In this document: piece after piece, positions 25,285-36,888 of the stretch
Layout: each line of letters opens with the position of its first letter
Position numbering within the stretch: the stretch's first letter is position 1
Assembly: GCA_947089905.1 (NCBI GenBank)
Contig: CAMUMG010000013.1
Span: 1-62,626, forward strand
Source of the DNA: an uncultured Lachnospiraceae bacterium
Lineage (GTDB): Bacteria; Bacillota; Clostridia; Lachnospirales; Lachnospiraceae
DNA length: 62,626 bases
Direction of reading: 5' to 3'
Notes under the pieces: generated by a model
Told to the model about the DNA's origin: nothing
Database searches by the model: none
Seen by the model: the letters and a program-made list of their open reading frames with translations, nothing else
Made by a program: the position numbers and the translations under genes

Positions 25285-26780
25285 AACCAATATCTTGACA
25301 TTGTCATCTTTTGCACATTTAAAATAGTTGGTTTAGAAAAAGTCAAAGATAGGATTAATTGTCCCTCTGTGTTATATTCATCAATTTCTTGACTTTTTCC
25401 GACAATGAGATGTTTTCCATACGTATGAGCAGATAAAATTTCAGCTGCAGATCCAAGACAGAATCTTCCTTTTGAGGAAAACATATGATAACTCTCATCC
25501 ACAGATAAGACATCAAACCAAGCTTGATTATTGGTTTTTGCCAAAATGCCGAAGGAAAGACTATCCTTCGGTTGTTTTTTTTCATTTGAATCACTAATAG
25601 AACAAATTCCTCGATATTTTGCCATTGTCCCAGATAAAGTGACAATCTGTTCAGCATCATTATTTGAAGATAACATCCACCGAACTACTGGCTGTGTATA
25701 CAAATGGTTAATTCGAAATACATCTTCTGTCTGACTTCCAGATAATAAACAATCACCCTCTTGTAGCATCTTAATTGAAATTCTACTTCCTAAAAGTTGC
25801 TTTTCTACATAGTGAAAGTTTTCTTGTATTAGATTTGTATTTAAAGTTTTAATATCTCCATTTATCGGATCAATTTTATAAAAGTATGGTTTTCCACTTT
25901 TTTTATCACAGGTTAAAACTAGAATGGTCTGTGCCTCTTCATCATATACATAATCTTGTACTACTTCTTTCGGATCCTGATAAAATCTCTTTTTAATTTT
26001 TCCACAATAATCTACTAAAACATACTCTTCCTGACCAGAAGCATAAAAAAGATGATTTCCTGCTGCCAATACTTTTCCATAGGCAATTACTTCCTTTGCA
26101 GCAATTCTAGCTCTTAAAATTCCATAGTTATCATAAAAAAGGTATCCACTTTCGTTTGGTAAATTGACACTACAACAAAACAAACCCTCCTTTGGAATTT
26201 TTTCCTCTTCTGCCTGATAAAAAACTACTTGCTCTATTTCTTTAGAAGGAGAACTTTCACGAAGATCTAAAAGATAGGTTTGTTCTTTTTGTATGGTTCC
26301 TGTTTCATCTTTAATAAATAAATGAAGCTCATTGACTACTCCTTCTATTAATCCTGCTAATAAACCCTCTACTGAAATACTTCCTTGTTCATTGATATCT
26401 ACAGGAAGATAAAAGTTACGAAAAAAAGAAGGGATATTTGTTTTGGGAACTTTAACCTCATAACTAATATAAGGGTGCTCTTTCATCTGACCTAAATAAA
26501 TATATACCATATTTGGAGTTGTTCCATAGGGATTTAAAATAAAAAGCGGATGATCTATATCATAATCACCCGCTTTCTTTTGTTCTTCCAACAAAGCAGA
26601 AACTGTATTTACATATGTTTCTTCATAGCAGTCTGTTACTTTACAGCGATTGATTACTGCCTGTCGGAATTGCGTTTGTAATACCACTGTTTTGTCTTCT
26701 TTTATATATTCTTGTTTTTTACATCCAGTACATAGTAAAAATAGAAGTATTAGCCATACAAATCGCTTCATCTGTCGCAT
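25281..26780 (-). CDS. Lipoprotein, arylsulfotransferase-like (degenerate)
   Basis: A 499-residue lipoprotein with lipobox LCTGC near residue 20. The NPYGTTP segment about 50 residues later and the spacing that follows resemble the N-terminal beta domain of aryl-sulfate sulfotransferases (ASST), and the rest looks like a beta-propeller. The catalytic His expected in ASST is not evident (GSRISIKMLQEGD occupies a comparable place), so it may be a non-enzymatic relative. The start ATG 26780 has AAGGAG upstream; a longer frame to 26861 is unsupported. Signal: MKRFVWLILLFLL. Confidence 0.7.
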   Translation of the reverse strand: MRQMKRFVWLILLFLLCTGCKKQEYIKEDKTVVLQTQFRQAVINRCKVTDCYEETYVNTVSALLEEQKKAGDYDIDHPLFILNPYGTTPNMVYIYLGQMKEHPYISYEVKVPKTNIPSFFRNFYLPVDINEQGSISVEGLLAGLIEGVVNELHLFIKDETGTIQKEQTYLLDLRESSPSKEIEQVVFYQAEEEKIPKEGLFCCSVNLPNESGYLFYDNYGILRARIAAKEVIAYGKVLAAGNHLFYASGQEEYVLVDYCGKIKKRFYQDPKEVVQDYVYDEEAQTILVLTCDKKSGKPYFYKIDPINGDIKTLNTNLIQENFHYVEKQLLGSRISIKMLQEGDCLLSGSQTEDVFRINHLYTQPVVRWMLSSNNDAEQIVTLSGTMAKYRGICSISDSNEKKQPKDSLSFGILAKTNNQAWFDVLSVDESYHMFSSKGRFCLGSAAEILSAHTYGKHLIVGKSQEIDEYNTEGQLILSLTFSKPTILNVQKMTMSRYWF

Positions 26781-26870
26781 TTCCTTTCTCTCCTTCTCAC
26801 TAATAAATTTAATATTAGTATCTCCAAAGAATGGGAAAAGAACGGTGGTATTGTATTCCATATTTTCTAT

Positions 26871-27560
26871 TTATTTACTATCCTTTGCTTTATTTACTGT
26901 ATCTTCAACGTCCTTTAAAAACTGTGACCATTGTTCTTGATTATCTACAAAATAATTTGGACATGGAGTACTATTTACATCATAGTGTCGCATGATATCT
27001 GTAGTTTTTAATCCATTACTCTCCATCAACCATGCAGTTAGATTGACTAAAGAAGTATAGGTGCTCTCTTTTGGTGTGCCATCCCTCGTTTCATGACAGT
27101 ATTCAATAGATAATGTATCTTTATTTCTGCTTAAAGACGCATAGGCAATTTCATCTGTTGGAATACACTGAATGATTTCTCCAGACAGTCCAATAATAAA
27201 GTGACAGCTCTGTGCAGGTTCTGATTTTAATGTTTCATAATATTCTCTACGCCCCTCTGCTGTTGTCCCAGAATCACCAGTATAGTGAATTACTATTCCC
27301 TTCACTGTTTCCATTTTAATCTCTGATCTGGAATAGTCATTTTTTGACAAAAACTTTTCTTTAATAGTGACTTGTTTTTTTAGTGCATTTATTGCAGAAT
27401 TTTCCGAGCTCTTTCCAAATAAAGAAGAGATTAAAGAAAAAATAGCTACAATCACAATCATAACAAGTGCTAATGCAGCGACACAAATAATCCCAAGTTT
27501 AATATATTTTACCTTTTTTCTCTTCTTTTTAAATTCTTCCTTTGTTAAAATCCGATCCAT
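26871..27560 (-). CDS. Membrane-anchored N-acetylmuramoyl-L-alanine amidase (Amidase_2)
   Basis: A 229-residue type 2 amidase, which cuts the lactyl-amide bond between muramic acid and the stem peptide. One transmembrane helix lies near residues 20-45 with the catalytic domain outside. Zinc ligands are His in VIHYTG (~92), His in MRHYDV and Cys in TPCPNY near the C-terminus. SHFIIGLSGEIIQCIP, here CHFIIG, is the family strand. ATG 27560 is chosen because GGAG lies 6 bases upstream; an ATG four codons earlier is possible. It lies between two genes with no obvious shared function and has no clear terminator upstream of the lipoprotein gene. Confidence 0.92.
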   Translation of the reverse strand: MDRILTKEEFKKKRKKVKYIKLGIICVAALALVMIVIVAIFSLISSLFGKSSENSAINALKKQVTIKEKFLSKNDYSRSEIKMETVKGIVIHYTGDSGTTAEGRREYYETLKSEPAQSCHFIIGLSGEIIQCIPTDEIAYASLSRNKDTLSIEYCHETRDGTPKESTYTSLVNLTAWLMESNGLKTTDIMRHYDVNSTPCPNYFVDNQEQWSQFLKDVEDTVNKAKDSK

Positions 27561-27680
27561 AAGGTTCTCCATTCCGCCATCTGTCCAAATGACAGAGCTA
27601 TTCTTTTTCTTCTATCATTATTTCATATTTTTATCTATTTATCAAGGCACAATATTTTAATTTTTTATGAATTACAGCTC

Positions 27681-27736
27681 AAAAAAACAAAAAACGAGAA
27701 ACAAAAGTGCCAAATATTGGTCGCTTCTGTTTCTCG
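27681..27736 (-). terminator. Strong terminator of guaB
   Basis: A 9-bp outer stem (27695-27703 with 27728-27736), with further inner pairing, is followed on the minus strand by TTTTTT, G and seven T residues. It lies 33 bases after the guaB stop. Confidence 0.92.
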
Positions 27737-27768
27737 CTTCTGCCCCTATACTATATTTATGAAACGAA

Positions 27769-29253
<1,485 letters not shown>

Positions 29254-29262
29254 TTACGTATC

Positions 29263-29316
29263 CCCTTATTCCTGTCACCGATGCCTCAGTTCTTCGGTGC
29301 TTTTGACAGATTAGGG
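29263..29316 (-). promoter_or_regulatory. Structured 5' leader of guaB, candidate regulatory RNA
   Basis: On the minus strand, helix 1 pairs CCCT with AGGG (29313-29316 with 29263-29266), helix 2 pairs CTGT with ACAG (29306-29309 with 29272-29275), and helix 3 pairs CACCGA with TCGGTG (29294-29299 with 29276-29281). An A-rich bulge and a 12-base loop remain unpaired. No T-run follows, so it is not a simple terminator. It starts within a few bases of the predicted transcription start. It does not fit purine, ykkC or ZTP consensus as far as I can judge. Confidence 0.5.
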
Positions 29317-29328
29317 TTGATTTTTACA

Positions 29329-29357
29329 AGTATACTTTCTTTTTGATTGCTTGTCAA
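29329..29357 (-). promoter_or_regulatory. Consensus sigma-A promoter of guaB
   Basis: TTGACA (29352-29357) and TATACT (29329-29334) with a 17-base spacer, giving a predicted start near 29322 and a leader of about 95 bases. Confidence 0.85.
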
Positions 29358-29379
29358 GAGGGTAGATCGATTTTGCACG

Positions 29380-29427
29380 AAAATAGGCAGAACAAGGATT
29401 TTAATAAATCCTTGTTCTGCCTATTTT
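29380..29427 (-). terminator. 22-bp perfect hairpin after DUF6106 gene
   Basis: Arms 29380-29401 and 29406-29427 pair perfectly around TAAT. It overlaps the DUF6106 stop codon and lies just upstream of the guaB promoter. The terminal TATTTT is part of the stem rather than a free T-run, so termination strength is uncertain. Confidence 0.65.
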
Positions 29428-29929
29428 ACATTTCAACAATCTTTCTTGGTGTCTTTTGTTTTATTGCTTCAATAATTTTTTCATCTGGTTCAAATAAAAT
29501 TTTAAGAAGTCCCTCCTCTTTTACAATTACCGCATAAACTTTACGGTTTGGCTCTAAAGAGGTAAAATTTCTTTCTTTTATCTGTGGATTATTTCGATAA
29601 GGATCTAGGGCATGTGAATTTACTGGTGCCATAATCTCCACTCTCTCAAAATCAATTCTAAGTGCAGTCTTTCTTTTAGCCCCTCCCATAATCTTATCAA
29701 AATCCAACTGTCCATCACAAAAAATATATTCATATTCAATCTTTAGACGTGGAAATATAAAGATACAGCCCAAAAAGATAAGACTTATCACTGGTACCGC
29801 AAACATTCCTAAAATCGGCATTCCATATATAAGCAACAATATCATTAAAGTAATTAAGCCCGCTCTAATCAGATGATCCTTTATTGTCTGCTTTTTCTTT
29901 ACGGATGCTTCTGCATATGACTCGTTCAT
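29426..29929 (-). CDS. DUF6106-like membrane protein
   Basis: A 167-residue protein with two adjacent hydrophobic helices (about residues 25-60) followed by a soluble domain with IEYEYIFCDGQLDFDKIMGG and the C-terminal FEPDEKIIEAIKQKTPRKI. This matches the DUF6106 family seen in Clostridia. AGGAGG at 29935-29940 favours the second of two adjacent ATGs (29929). Function is unknown; it is located between groESL and guaB and ends in a hairpin. Confidence 0.82.
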   Translation of the reverse strand: MNESYAEASVKKKQTIKDHLIRAGLITLMILLLIYGMPILGMFAVPVISLIFLGCIFIFPRLKIEYEYIFCDGQLDFDKIMGGAKRKTALRIDFERVEIMAPVNSHALDPYRNNPQIKERNFTSLEPNRKVYAVIVKEEGLLKILFEPDEKIIEAIKQKTPRKIVEM

Positions 29930-30054
29930 CATATCCTCCTTTTTAAATCTGTTTTTCTTTTGTTCTTCTTATTATACTAAACTTTATCTCAAAGGAAAAG
30001 CCCTTTTTCCCGTTTTAACAACATTTTTATAAATTATCATAAAGTGGAATATAT

Positions 30055-30102
30055 AAAAAAGAATAGAGGATCTGTCCAAAATTTTATTGAACAGTATCCT
30101 CT
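30055..30102 (-). terminator. Terminator of groESL
   Basis: A 7-bp stem (30065-30071 with 30096-30102) with extra inner pairs is followed on the minus strand by ATTCTTTTTT. It lies 30 bases after the groEL stop. Confidence 0.85.
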
Positions 30103-30131
30103 GCTTCTACTAATCTATTTCATCAAAATTT

Positions 30132-31760
<1,629 letters not shown>

Positions 31761-31784
31761 TCATTCCTCCATATCCGAATTCTT

Positions 31785-32072
31785 TTAGTCTTCTACGATT
31801 GCCACAATATCCGACTGTTTTACAATGACATATTCCTCATCTTCTAATTTTACTTCTGTTCCAGTATATTTTGAATAAATTACTTTATCGCCTACTTTTA
31901 CCTGCATAGTAACTTCTTTTCCATCTACCATTCCACCTGGACCAACAGCAATTACTTCAGCCTGTTGTGGCTTTTCCTTTGCTTGCCCCGGAAGTATGAT
32001 ACCGGATTTTGTCTTATCTTCTGCTACTAACTGCTTTAATACAACCTTATCTCCTAATGGTACTAACTTCAT
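31785..32072 (-). CDS. groS: Co-chaperonin GroES
   Basis: A 95-residue lid protein of GroEL: MKLVPLGDKVVLKQL at the start, the mobile loop KTKSGIILPGQAKEKPQ, and GDKVIYSKYTGTEVKL. The start ATG 32072 is preceded by AAGGAGG; an upstream in-frame ATG at 32090 is unsupported because the ribosome binding site lies downstream of it. First gene of the operon. Confidence 0.99.
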   Translation of the reverse strand: MKLVPLGDKVVLKQLVAEDKTKSGIILPGQAKEKPQQAEVIAVGPGGMVDGKEVTMQVKVGDKVIYSKYTGTEVKLEDEEYVIVKQSDIVAIVED

Positions 32073-32117
32073 GATAACTTCCTCCTTCATTACTTTCTAC
32101 CTATTCGGTACTTTTTA

Positions 32118-32144
32118 TTAGCACTCATTTATATTGAGTGCTAA
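32118..32144 (-). promoter_or_regulatory. CIRCE operator (HrcA binding site)
   Basis: TTAGCACTC-N9-GAGTGCTAA is an exact match to the CIRCE consensus. It lies between the promoter and groES, so HrcA repression of groESL is expected. hrcA itself is not in this window. Confidence 0.98.
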
Positions 32145-32155
32145 TCATTGAGTAT

Positions 32156-32184
32156 ATATTAGTTAATTTTATGTTTCTTCGCAA
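32156..32184 (-). promoter_or_regulatory. groESL promoter
   Basis: TTGCGA (32179-32184) and TAATAT (32156-32161) are 17 bases apart, and an alternative TATACT at 32151-32156 overlaps. CIRCE begins 11 bases downstream. Confidence 0.65.
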
Positions 32185-32315
32185 CTATCCAGCCCGTTTT
32201 ATATTTTATTTAATCTTTTGTTTTTTCAATTATTCTCTTATATACTCTCATATTCTCACTTTTTCGTTTTTATTATAAAAAAATAATAAACTTCTTAAAT
32301 AAAAAATACATTTTC

Positions 32316-33809
32316 TTAACGAAAAGCTGCTTCGTTCCATCTAAGTTCATTCTTTAGATTACGAATCGTAGTATCTTTATCAATTACAACACACTCAATT
32401 CCCATCATTGCACCCCAATCTACCATCTGTTCACTGGTTAAATCCAAAGAAAATGCAGTATGATGTGCTCCGCCGGATAAAATCCATGCCTCTGCCCCTG
32501 TGATTAAGTTTGGTTCTGGCTTCCATAATGCACTTGCAACTGGAAGTTTTGGCATAGGAATTTCTTGTTTTAATGTTGTTACATCATTGATAATCAGACG
32601 AAATCTTGTTCCCAAATCTACAAGTGAACAGGCAACCCCATTTCCCGGTTTTGTAGTAAATACTAATCTTGCCGGATCTTCTCTATTTCCCATTGTAAGA
32701 GGGTTTACTTTAATTGCAGGTTTTACATTTGCAATACTTGGGCAGACCTCTAACATATGGGATTGTAAAATGACTTCCTTTCCCGGCTCTAAATGGTACG
32801 TATAATCTTCCATAAAGGAAGTTCCATTACAAAGCCCTTCGGTCATAATTTTCATTACACGAAGTAATGCTGCTGTTTTCCAATCTCCTTCTGCTCCAAA
32901 ACCATATCCATCTGCCATCAATCGCTGCATTGCAAGTCCCGGAAGCTGTTTTAATCCTGATAGCATCTGAAAATTTGTTACTACAGCATGATAGTCATTC
33001 TCCTCTAAAAACTTGCGAAATCCCAATTCGATCGCCGCCTGTACTTTGACATGCTCTCTAAATTCCTTTTCATCTCTTCCCTCTAATAAAATATCATACA
33101 TTTCATAATATTCATCGGTTAAAGCATTAGCATCTGCATCAGAAACAGCCTGTACATATTCTGCAACATCAGTAATATTATATGCGTCAATTTCCCATCC
33201 GAACTTTACTTGTGCCTCTACTTTATCACCTTCTGTTACTGCAACATTACGCATATTATCGCCAACACGCACAACTCTCACATGACTACTTTCAATAACA
33301 CCAATCGCAGTTCTCATCCAAGAAGCAATTCGTTTTTGAACATTTTCTTCACTCCAATGACCAACTACTACCTTTCGCTCAATTCCAAGACGGCTTACCA
33401 TATGACCAAACTCTCTATCTCCATGGGCAGACTGATTTAGATTCATAAAATCCATATCTATTGTATCATAAGGAATATCACGATTAAACTGTGTATGCAG
33501 ATGTAATAATGGTTTCCGAAACTCCTGAAGTCCTAAAATCCACATCTTTGCAGGCGAAAATGTGTGCATCCATGTAATAACTCCTGCACATAATTCATCG
33601 GCATTTGCTTCATTAAAGCAACGACGGATCGAAGCCTGATTAATTAAAGTTGGTTTTAATACTACCTCATAAGGAAGATTTTTGCTTTTATTGAGTTTAT
33701 CTACAATCACTTTAGAGTGTTCTTCTACCTCACGCAAACAGTCTTCTCCATATAAATCCTGTGCTCCAGTTGCAAACCAAAATTGATATTTTTTTGTTTT
33801 TAGCATCAT
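32316..33809 (-). CDS. araA: L-arabinose isomerase
   Basis: Converts L-arabinose to L-ribulose. The 497-residue protein shows the N-terminal FWFATGAQDLYGEDCL, WMHTFSPAKMWI, GFGAEGDWKTAALLRVMK and GGAHHTAFS segments, covering the manganese ligands (Glu in GAEGDW, His in the last). AAGGAG precedes the ATG pair. It is the last gene of the arabino-oligosaccharide operon, 62 bases after the GH43 gene, with araB and araD not present here. No clear terminator was recognised before groES. Confidence 0.97.
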   Translation of the reverse strand: MMLKTKKYQFWFATGAQDLYGEDCLREVEEHSKVIVDKLNKSKNLPYEVVLKPTLINQASIRRCFNEANADELCAGVITWMHTFSPAKMWILGLQEFRKPLLHLHTQFNRDIPYDTIDMDFMNLNQSAHGDREFGHMVSRLGIERKVVVGHWSEENVQKRIASWMRTAIGVIESSHVRVVRVGDNMRNVAVTEGDKVEAQVKFGWEIDAYNITDVAEYVQAVSDADANALTDEYYEMYDILLEGRDEKEFREHVKVQAAIELGFRKFLEENDYHAVVTNFQMLSGLKQLPGLAMQRLMADGYGFGAEGDWKTAALLRVMKIMTEGLCNGTSFMEDYTYHLEPGKEVILQSHMLEVCPSIANVKPAIKVNPLTMGNREDPARLVFTTKPGNGVACSLVDLGTRFRLIINDVTTLKQEIPMPKLPVASALWKPEPNLITGAEAWILSGGAHHTAFSLDLTSEQMVDWGAMMGIECVVIDKDTTIRNLKNELRWNEAAFR

Positions 33810-33871
33810 TTTTTCTCCTTCTTTTATTTTTTTAGTGTTCCTTTATTACTTTTTATTATTCTGGTGATATT

Positions 33872-35158
33872 CTAATTTAACTTTTTGCACCAAATACAAT
33901 TACCATTATTATTCATTCCCGTCATAACATAAGTTGTTCTATCATTTTCTCTATCAAAACCCGGAAGAATATAATAAATTTCTCTAACACCGTTATATAT
34001 AATTTTTACCTGACTATACATTCCATCAAATTCCCAATGTCCACGAATCCCCGGAAGCTTTACTGTTCCATCTGAATATAATAGCATAGGCACTGGAGTT
34101 TCACAGAGTTTATATACATCCTGCATAAAATCAATTCGTAGATATTCTCCACATACAACTTCTTTTACTTTTGTTTCTTTTATTTCCTCTACCTTTTCAC
34201 CAGAATATAACGATGGGCTGACTAATGGCCATCCATCTTCTGTAAATAACATTTTTCTTACGTTTAAACAATGTAGTCTTGGATCTTTTTCATATCTTGC
34301 ATGACAGATAAGAAACCACTCATCTTTATAATTGAGTACAGAATTATGCCCAAGTGCTAAAAATCCAGTCCCAGAAAAGAAACTATAGCCTGTTGTAATC
34401 TTTAATCCAACATGATTTGGTGGCAGGCAAAGATCGGTCATTGCCACTCCATGATAATCTAAATACGGTCCTTTAATACATTTACTTCTTGCCACACGCA
34501 CATTATACAGATTTGCCAGTGAGTCATAAGAAACAAATAAATAATAATATCCTGTTTCTCTATGATATTTAACATATGCTCCTTCTATTGCTGTGTTGGC
34601 AAGTTTGGAACGTCTGGCTATAGAAACTCCATAGCCTTCTTCTGCGGCAAGTCCGGTTTCTTTATCTAACTTTAAAATTCGTATACCACCCCAAAACGAA
34701 CCGTATACCATATAATGATCTCCTGTTTCTTCTTCTATCACAGGATTTGCGTCAATCGCATTGACTGGACTTTCTGGCGTTGTCTGAATTACAATTCCAC
34801 GATGTTCAAATGGACCTTCTGGGGAAGAAGAAACTGCTAGTCCAATGGCAGAATATTGAGAACCAAAAGTCGAAGCAGAATAATATAGTCTATACTCTTT
34901 CTCATATTTTATAATATCTGGAGCCCAGACAGTTGCCGCCTTCGTATGATGAACTACCTCTTCTGGTATTTTTCCGTCTTTTAGGGCAGTACCAAGATAT
35001 TCAAAGTGAATCAGATCTTTTGAACGGCGTATCTGTCCTCCAACCCGTTTTTTGATGTTTGGACCAGCATCCGTAGAATAGATATAAAAATACTCTCGTT
35101 CTTTATCATAAAAAATTGCTGGATCGTGTGAAAAAAGTCCACCTTCTTTACTCTCCAT
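33872..35158 (-). CDS. GH43 family arabinan-degrading enzyme (endo-1,5-arabinanase-like)
   Basis: A 428-residue five-bladed propeller hydrolase without signal peptide, hence cytoplasmic. Catalytic residues are Asp in SHDPAIFYD (~12), the pKa-modulating Asp in NAIDANPVI and Glu in AIEGAYVKY. WAPDIIKY and GHNSVLNY fit the arabinanase branch (GH43_5-like). It would cut imported arabino-oligosaccharides to arabinose, used by AraA encoded directly downstream. An intra-operon hairpin lies between it and the binding-protein gene. Confidence 0.88.
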   Translation of the reverse strand: MESKEGGLFSHDPAIFYDKEREYFYIYSTDAGPNIKKRVGGQIRRSKDLIHFEYLGTALKDGKIPEEVVHHTKAATVWAPDIIKYEKEYRLYYSASTFGSQYSAIGLAVSSSPEGPFEHRGIVIQTTPESPVNAIDANPVIEEETGDHYMVYGSFWGGIRILKLDKETGLAAEEGYGVSIARRSKLANTAIEGAYVKYHRETGYYYLFVSYDSLANLYNVRVARSKCIKGPYLDYHGVAMTDLCLPPNHVGLKITTGYSFFSGTGFLALGHNSVLNYKDEWFLICHARYEKDPRLHCLNVRKMLFTEDGWPLVSPSLYSGEKVEEIKETKVKEVVCGEYLRIDFMQDVYKLCETPVPMLLYSDGTVKLPGIRGHWEFDGMYSQVKIIYNGVREIYYILPGFDRENDRTTYVMTGMNNNGNCIWCKKLN

Positions 35159-35174
35159 AGCTCTCCTCTAACTT

Positions 35175-35210
35175 ATAAAAGACTTTGCAGAGCAGAAACG
35201 CCCTGCAAAG
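35175..35210 (-). terminator. Intra-operon hairpin with T-run (partial terminator)
   Basis: An 8-bp stem (35183-35190 with 35203-35210) with GC base pairs is followed on the minus strand by TTTTAT. It lies between a solute-binding-protein gene and GH43. It likely reduces expression of GH43 and araA relative to the binding protein, or protects the upstream 3' end. Confidence 0.65.
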
Positions 35211-35224
35211 CCTTCTCATTCAAA

Positions 35225-36838
35225 TTAGTAATTTAATTCAACTGGCGGATTTAAGTGTCCATATGCCAATTTTGCTTGGTCTAATGCAGCCTGATTTGCT
35301 TCTTTACCTTTTTGCTGAAGCTGATCAACGAAGTCGTTTGCATCTTTTCCTTCGAGACGAACCTGATCTTCTACACCAGGAGTTTCACCAACTGCAAAGT
35401 AGGAGGTTGATAAGAAATTTGAAAATCCCGGAATCTGGCAGTCACCAAATGGAACTGGTTTTTTACAGTTTTTAAAGAAAGCATCAAAATATTTTCCATA
35501 CTTTGTATCTTCCTCTGCAGTTACCTGAGGTTCTTCATCGATTGGATTATAAACAGATTCATACTTTCTGGTCTGTGCTGTTGGGAAGAAGGATTGTTGG
35601 AACTCTTCCCAAATTGCTTCATCTAATGTAATTGGGCATGGCATAGATTGCTTATATAAAGGAGCTTCTTTATATGTTTCAACATCTTTTAAAGCTTTTA
35701 ATTTTGTCTTCCAGCCTTCTACACCCCATCCCATCCATTTAAGCAATTCATATGCTTCTCTCGGATGTTCTGTTGATGTAGAAATACCACCAAAGTCAAG
35801 TACACCAAACGTTGCTCCACTTTCACTCAATGGAGTTGTATATGGAACCCATTCCATACCGCGCTGTCTGTACTCAGGAGTGTCAAACAGATTCAAATAG
35901 GTCCAGAAAGCATCTATCTGGAATCCTAATTTTCCAGAATAAGCAGCCCACATAGTTCTGTCACCTGTCCATGCTTCCATCTCATCGGTATCACCAAATG
36001 GTGCGTGATATTTTCCGTTTAATAGTTCTGCCCATGTATTTACACCTTTTGCCCAGTTTTCCATATGGTACTCTTTTCCATCCCATCCAAACTCTCCAAT
36101 ACAATTTGGATCATTTGCTACTGGATAATAAGTAACAAGAGAGTGGAACTGATTAAATCCATATGTTCCAGCAGTGGTATTGGTAGCTGCTTTAATAGCT
36201 GCAACCATCTCATCCCACTTCCATTCGGTATTTGGTGCTTCCAAATTTAATGTTTCAAATACGTTTAAATCACAATAGATAGCATCTGGGAAAAATTTCA
36301 TTGGAGTAGCAAGCTTCTTGTCTGTTCCATAATATCCTAATTTCGCAGTATTAATTGTAGAAAGAATATTCTGATTTTCTGGATCATTTTCCCAATACTG
36401 AGTCATATCTCCTAAAACTGCATTAGAAAGAGCAAAATCACAGTTTCCAAGAATCATAAAGCAGTCAGGAGTTTCTCCCGTATTTATCAAGTTTAACAAA
36501 GTATTATTATACTCACCATCTGCAACATATGCCATTGTTTCTACTTTGATATTTGGATATTTGTCCATAAAGGCAGCAGCAACTTCTTTTACTAAATTTT
36601 CACTGTCAAAGTGCATATACGTCAGAGTAATCTGATCGGTAGTCATAGCAGGCAAACCAGATGCGTTTTGCTGATCGTTATCTCCTTGATTATCCCCTTG
36701 ATTGTCTCCCTGATTGCTTGACGATGGTGTTGGAGTAGGATTTGTATTTGTATCTTTTTCATCCTTTCCACAGCCGGAAAGCATACTCATACCGAGTGCT
36801 GCTACAAGCATTAAACTTACTAATTTCTTTTTCCTCAT
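35225..36838 (-). CDS. Sugar ABC transporter solute-binding lipoprotein
   Basis: A 537-residue family 1 extracellular binding protein. Lipobox LSGC with Cys at residue 23, then a Pro/Ser and Asn-Gln-Gly-Asp-rich linker (a fourfold NQGD-like repeat) up to about residue 60, then the mature domain with ITLTYMHFDSENLVKEVAAAF. Probably binds arabino-oligosaccharides, judged from araA and GH43 downstream. Its own two permeases are directly upstream in order (MalF then MalG-like). Confidence 0.95.
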   Translation of the reverse strand: MRKKKLVSLMLVAALGMSMLSGCGKDEKDTNTNPTPTPSSSNQGDNQGDNQGDNDQQNASGLPAMTTDQITLTYMHFDSENLVKEVAAAFMDKYPNIKVETMAYVADGEYNNTLLNLINTGETPDCFMILGNCDFALSNAVLGDMTQYWENDPENQNILSTINTAKLGYYGTDKKLATPMKFFPDAIYCDLNVFETLNLEAPNTEWKWDEMVAAIKAATNTTAGTYGFNQFHSLVTYYPVANDPNCIGEFGWDGKEYHMENWAKGVNTWAELLNGKYHAPFGDTDEMEAWTGDRTMWAAYSGKLGFQIDAFWTYLNLFDTPEYRQRGMEWVPYTTPLSESGATFGVLDFGGISTSTEHPREAYELLKWMGWGVEGWKTKLKALKDVETYKEAPLYKQSMPCPITLDEAIWEEFQQSFFPTAQTRKYESVYNPIDEEPQVTAEEDTKYGKYFDAFFKNCKKPVPFGDCQIPGFSNFLSTSYFAVGETPGVEDQVRLEGKDANDFVDQLQQKGKEANQAALDQAKLAYGHLNPPVELNY

Positions 36839-36888
36839 TCAAAATTCCTCCTCTTCAATTTTGTTTCTATAAATAACCACCTTTGTGA

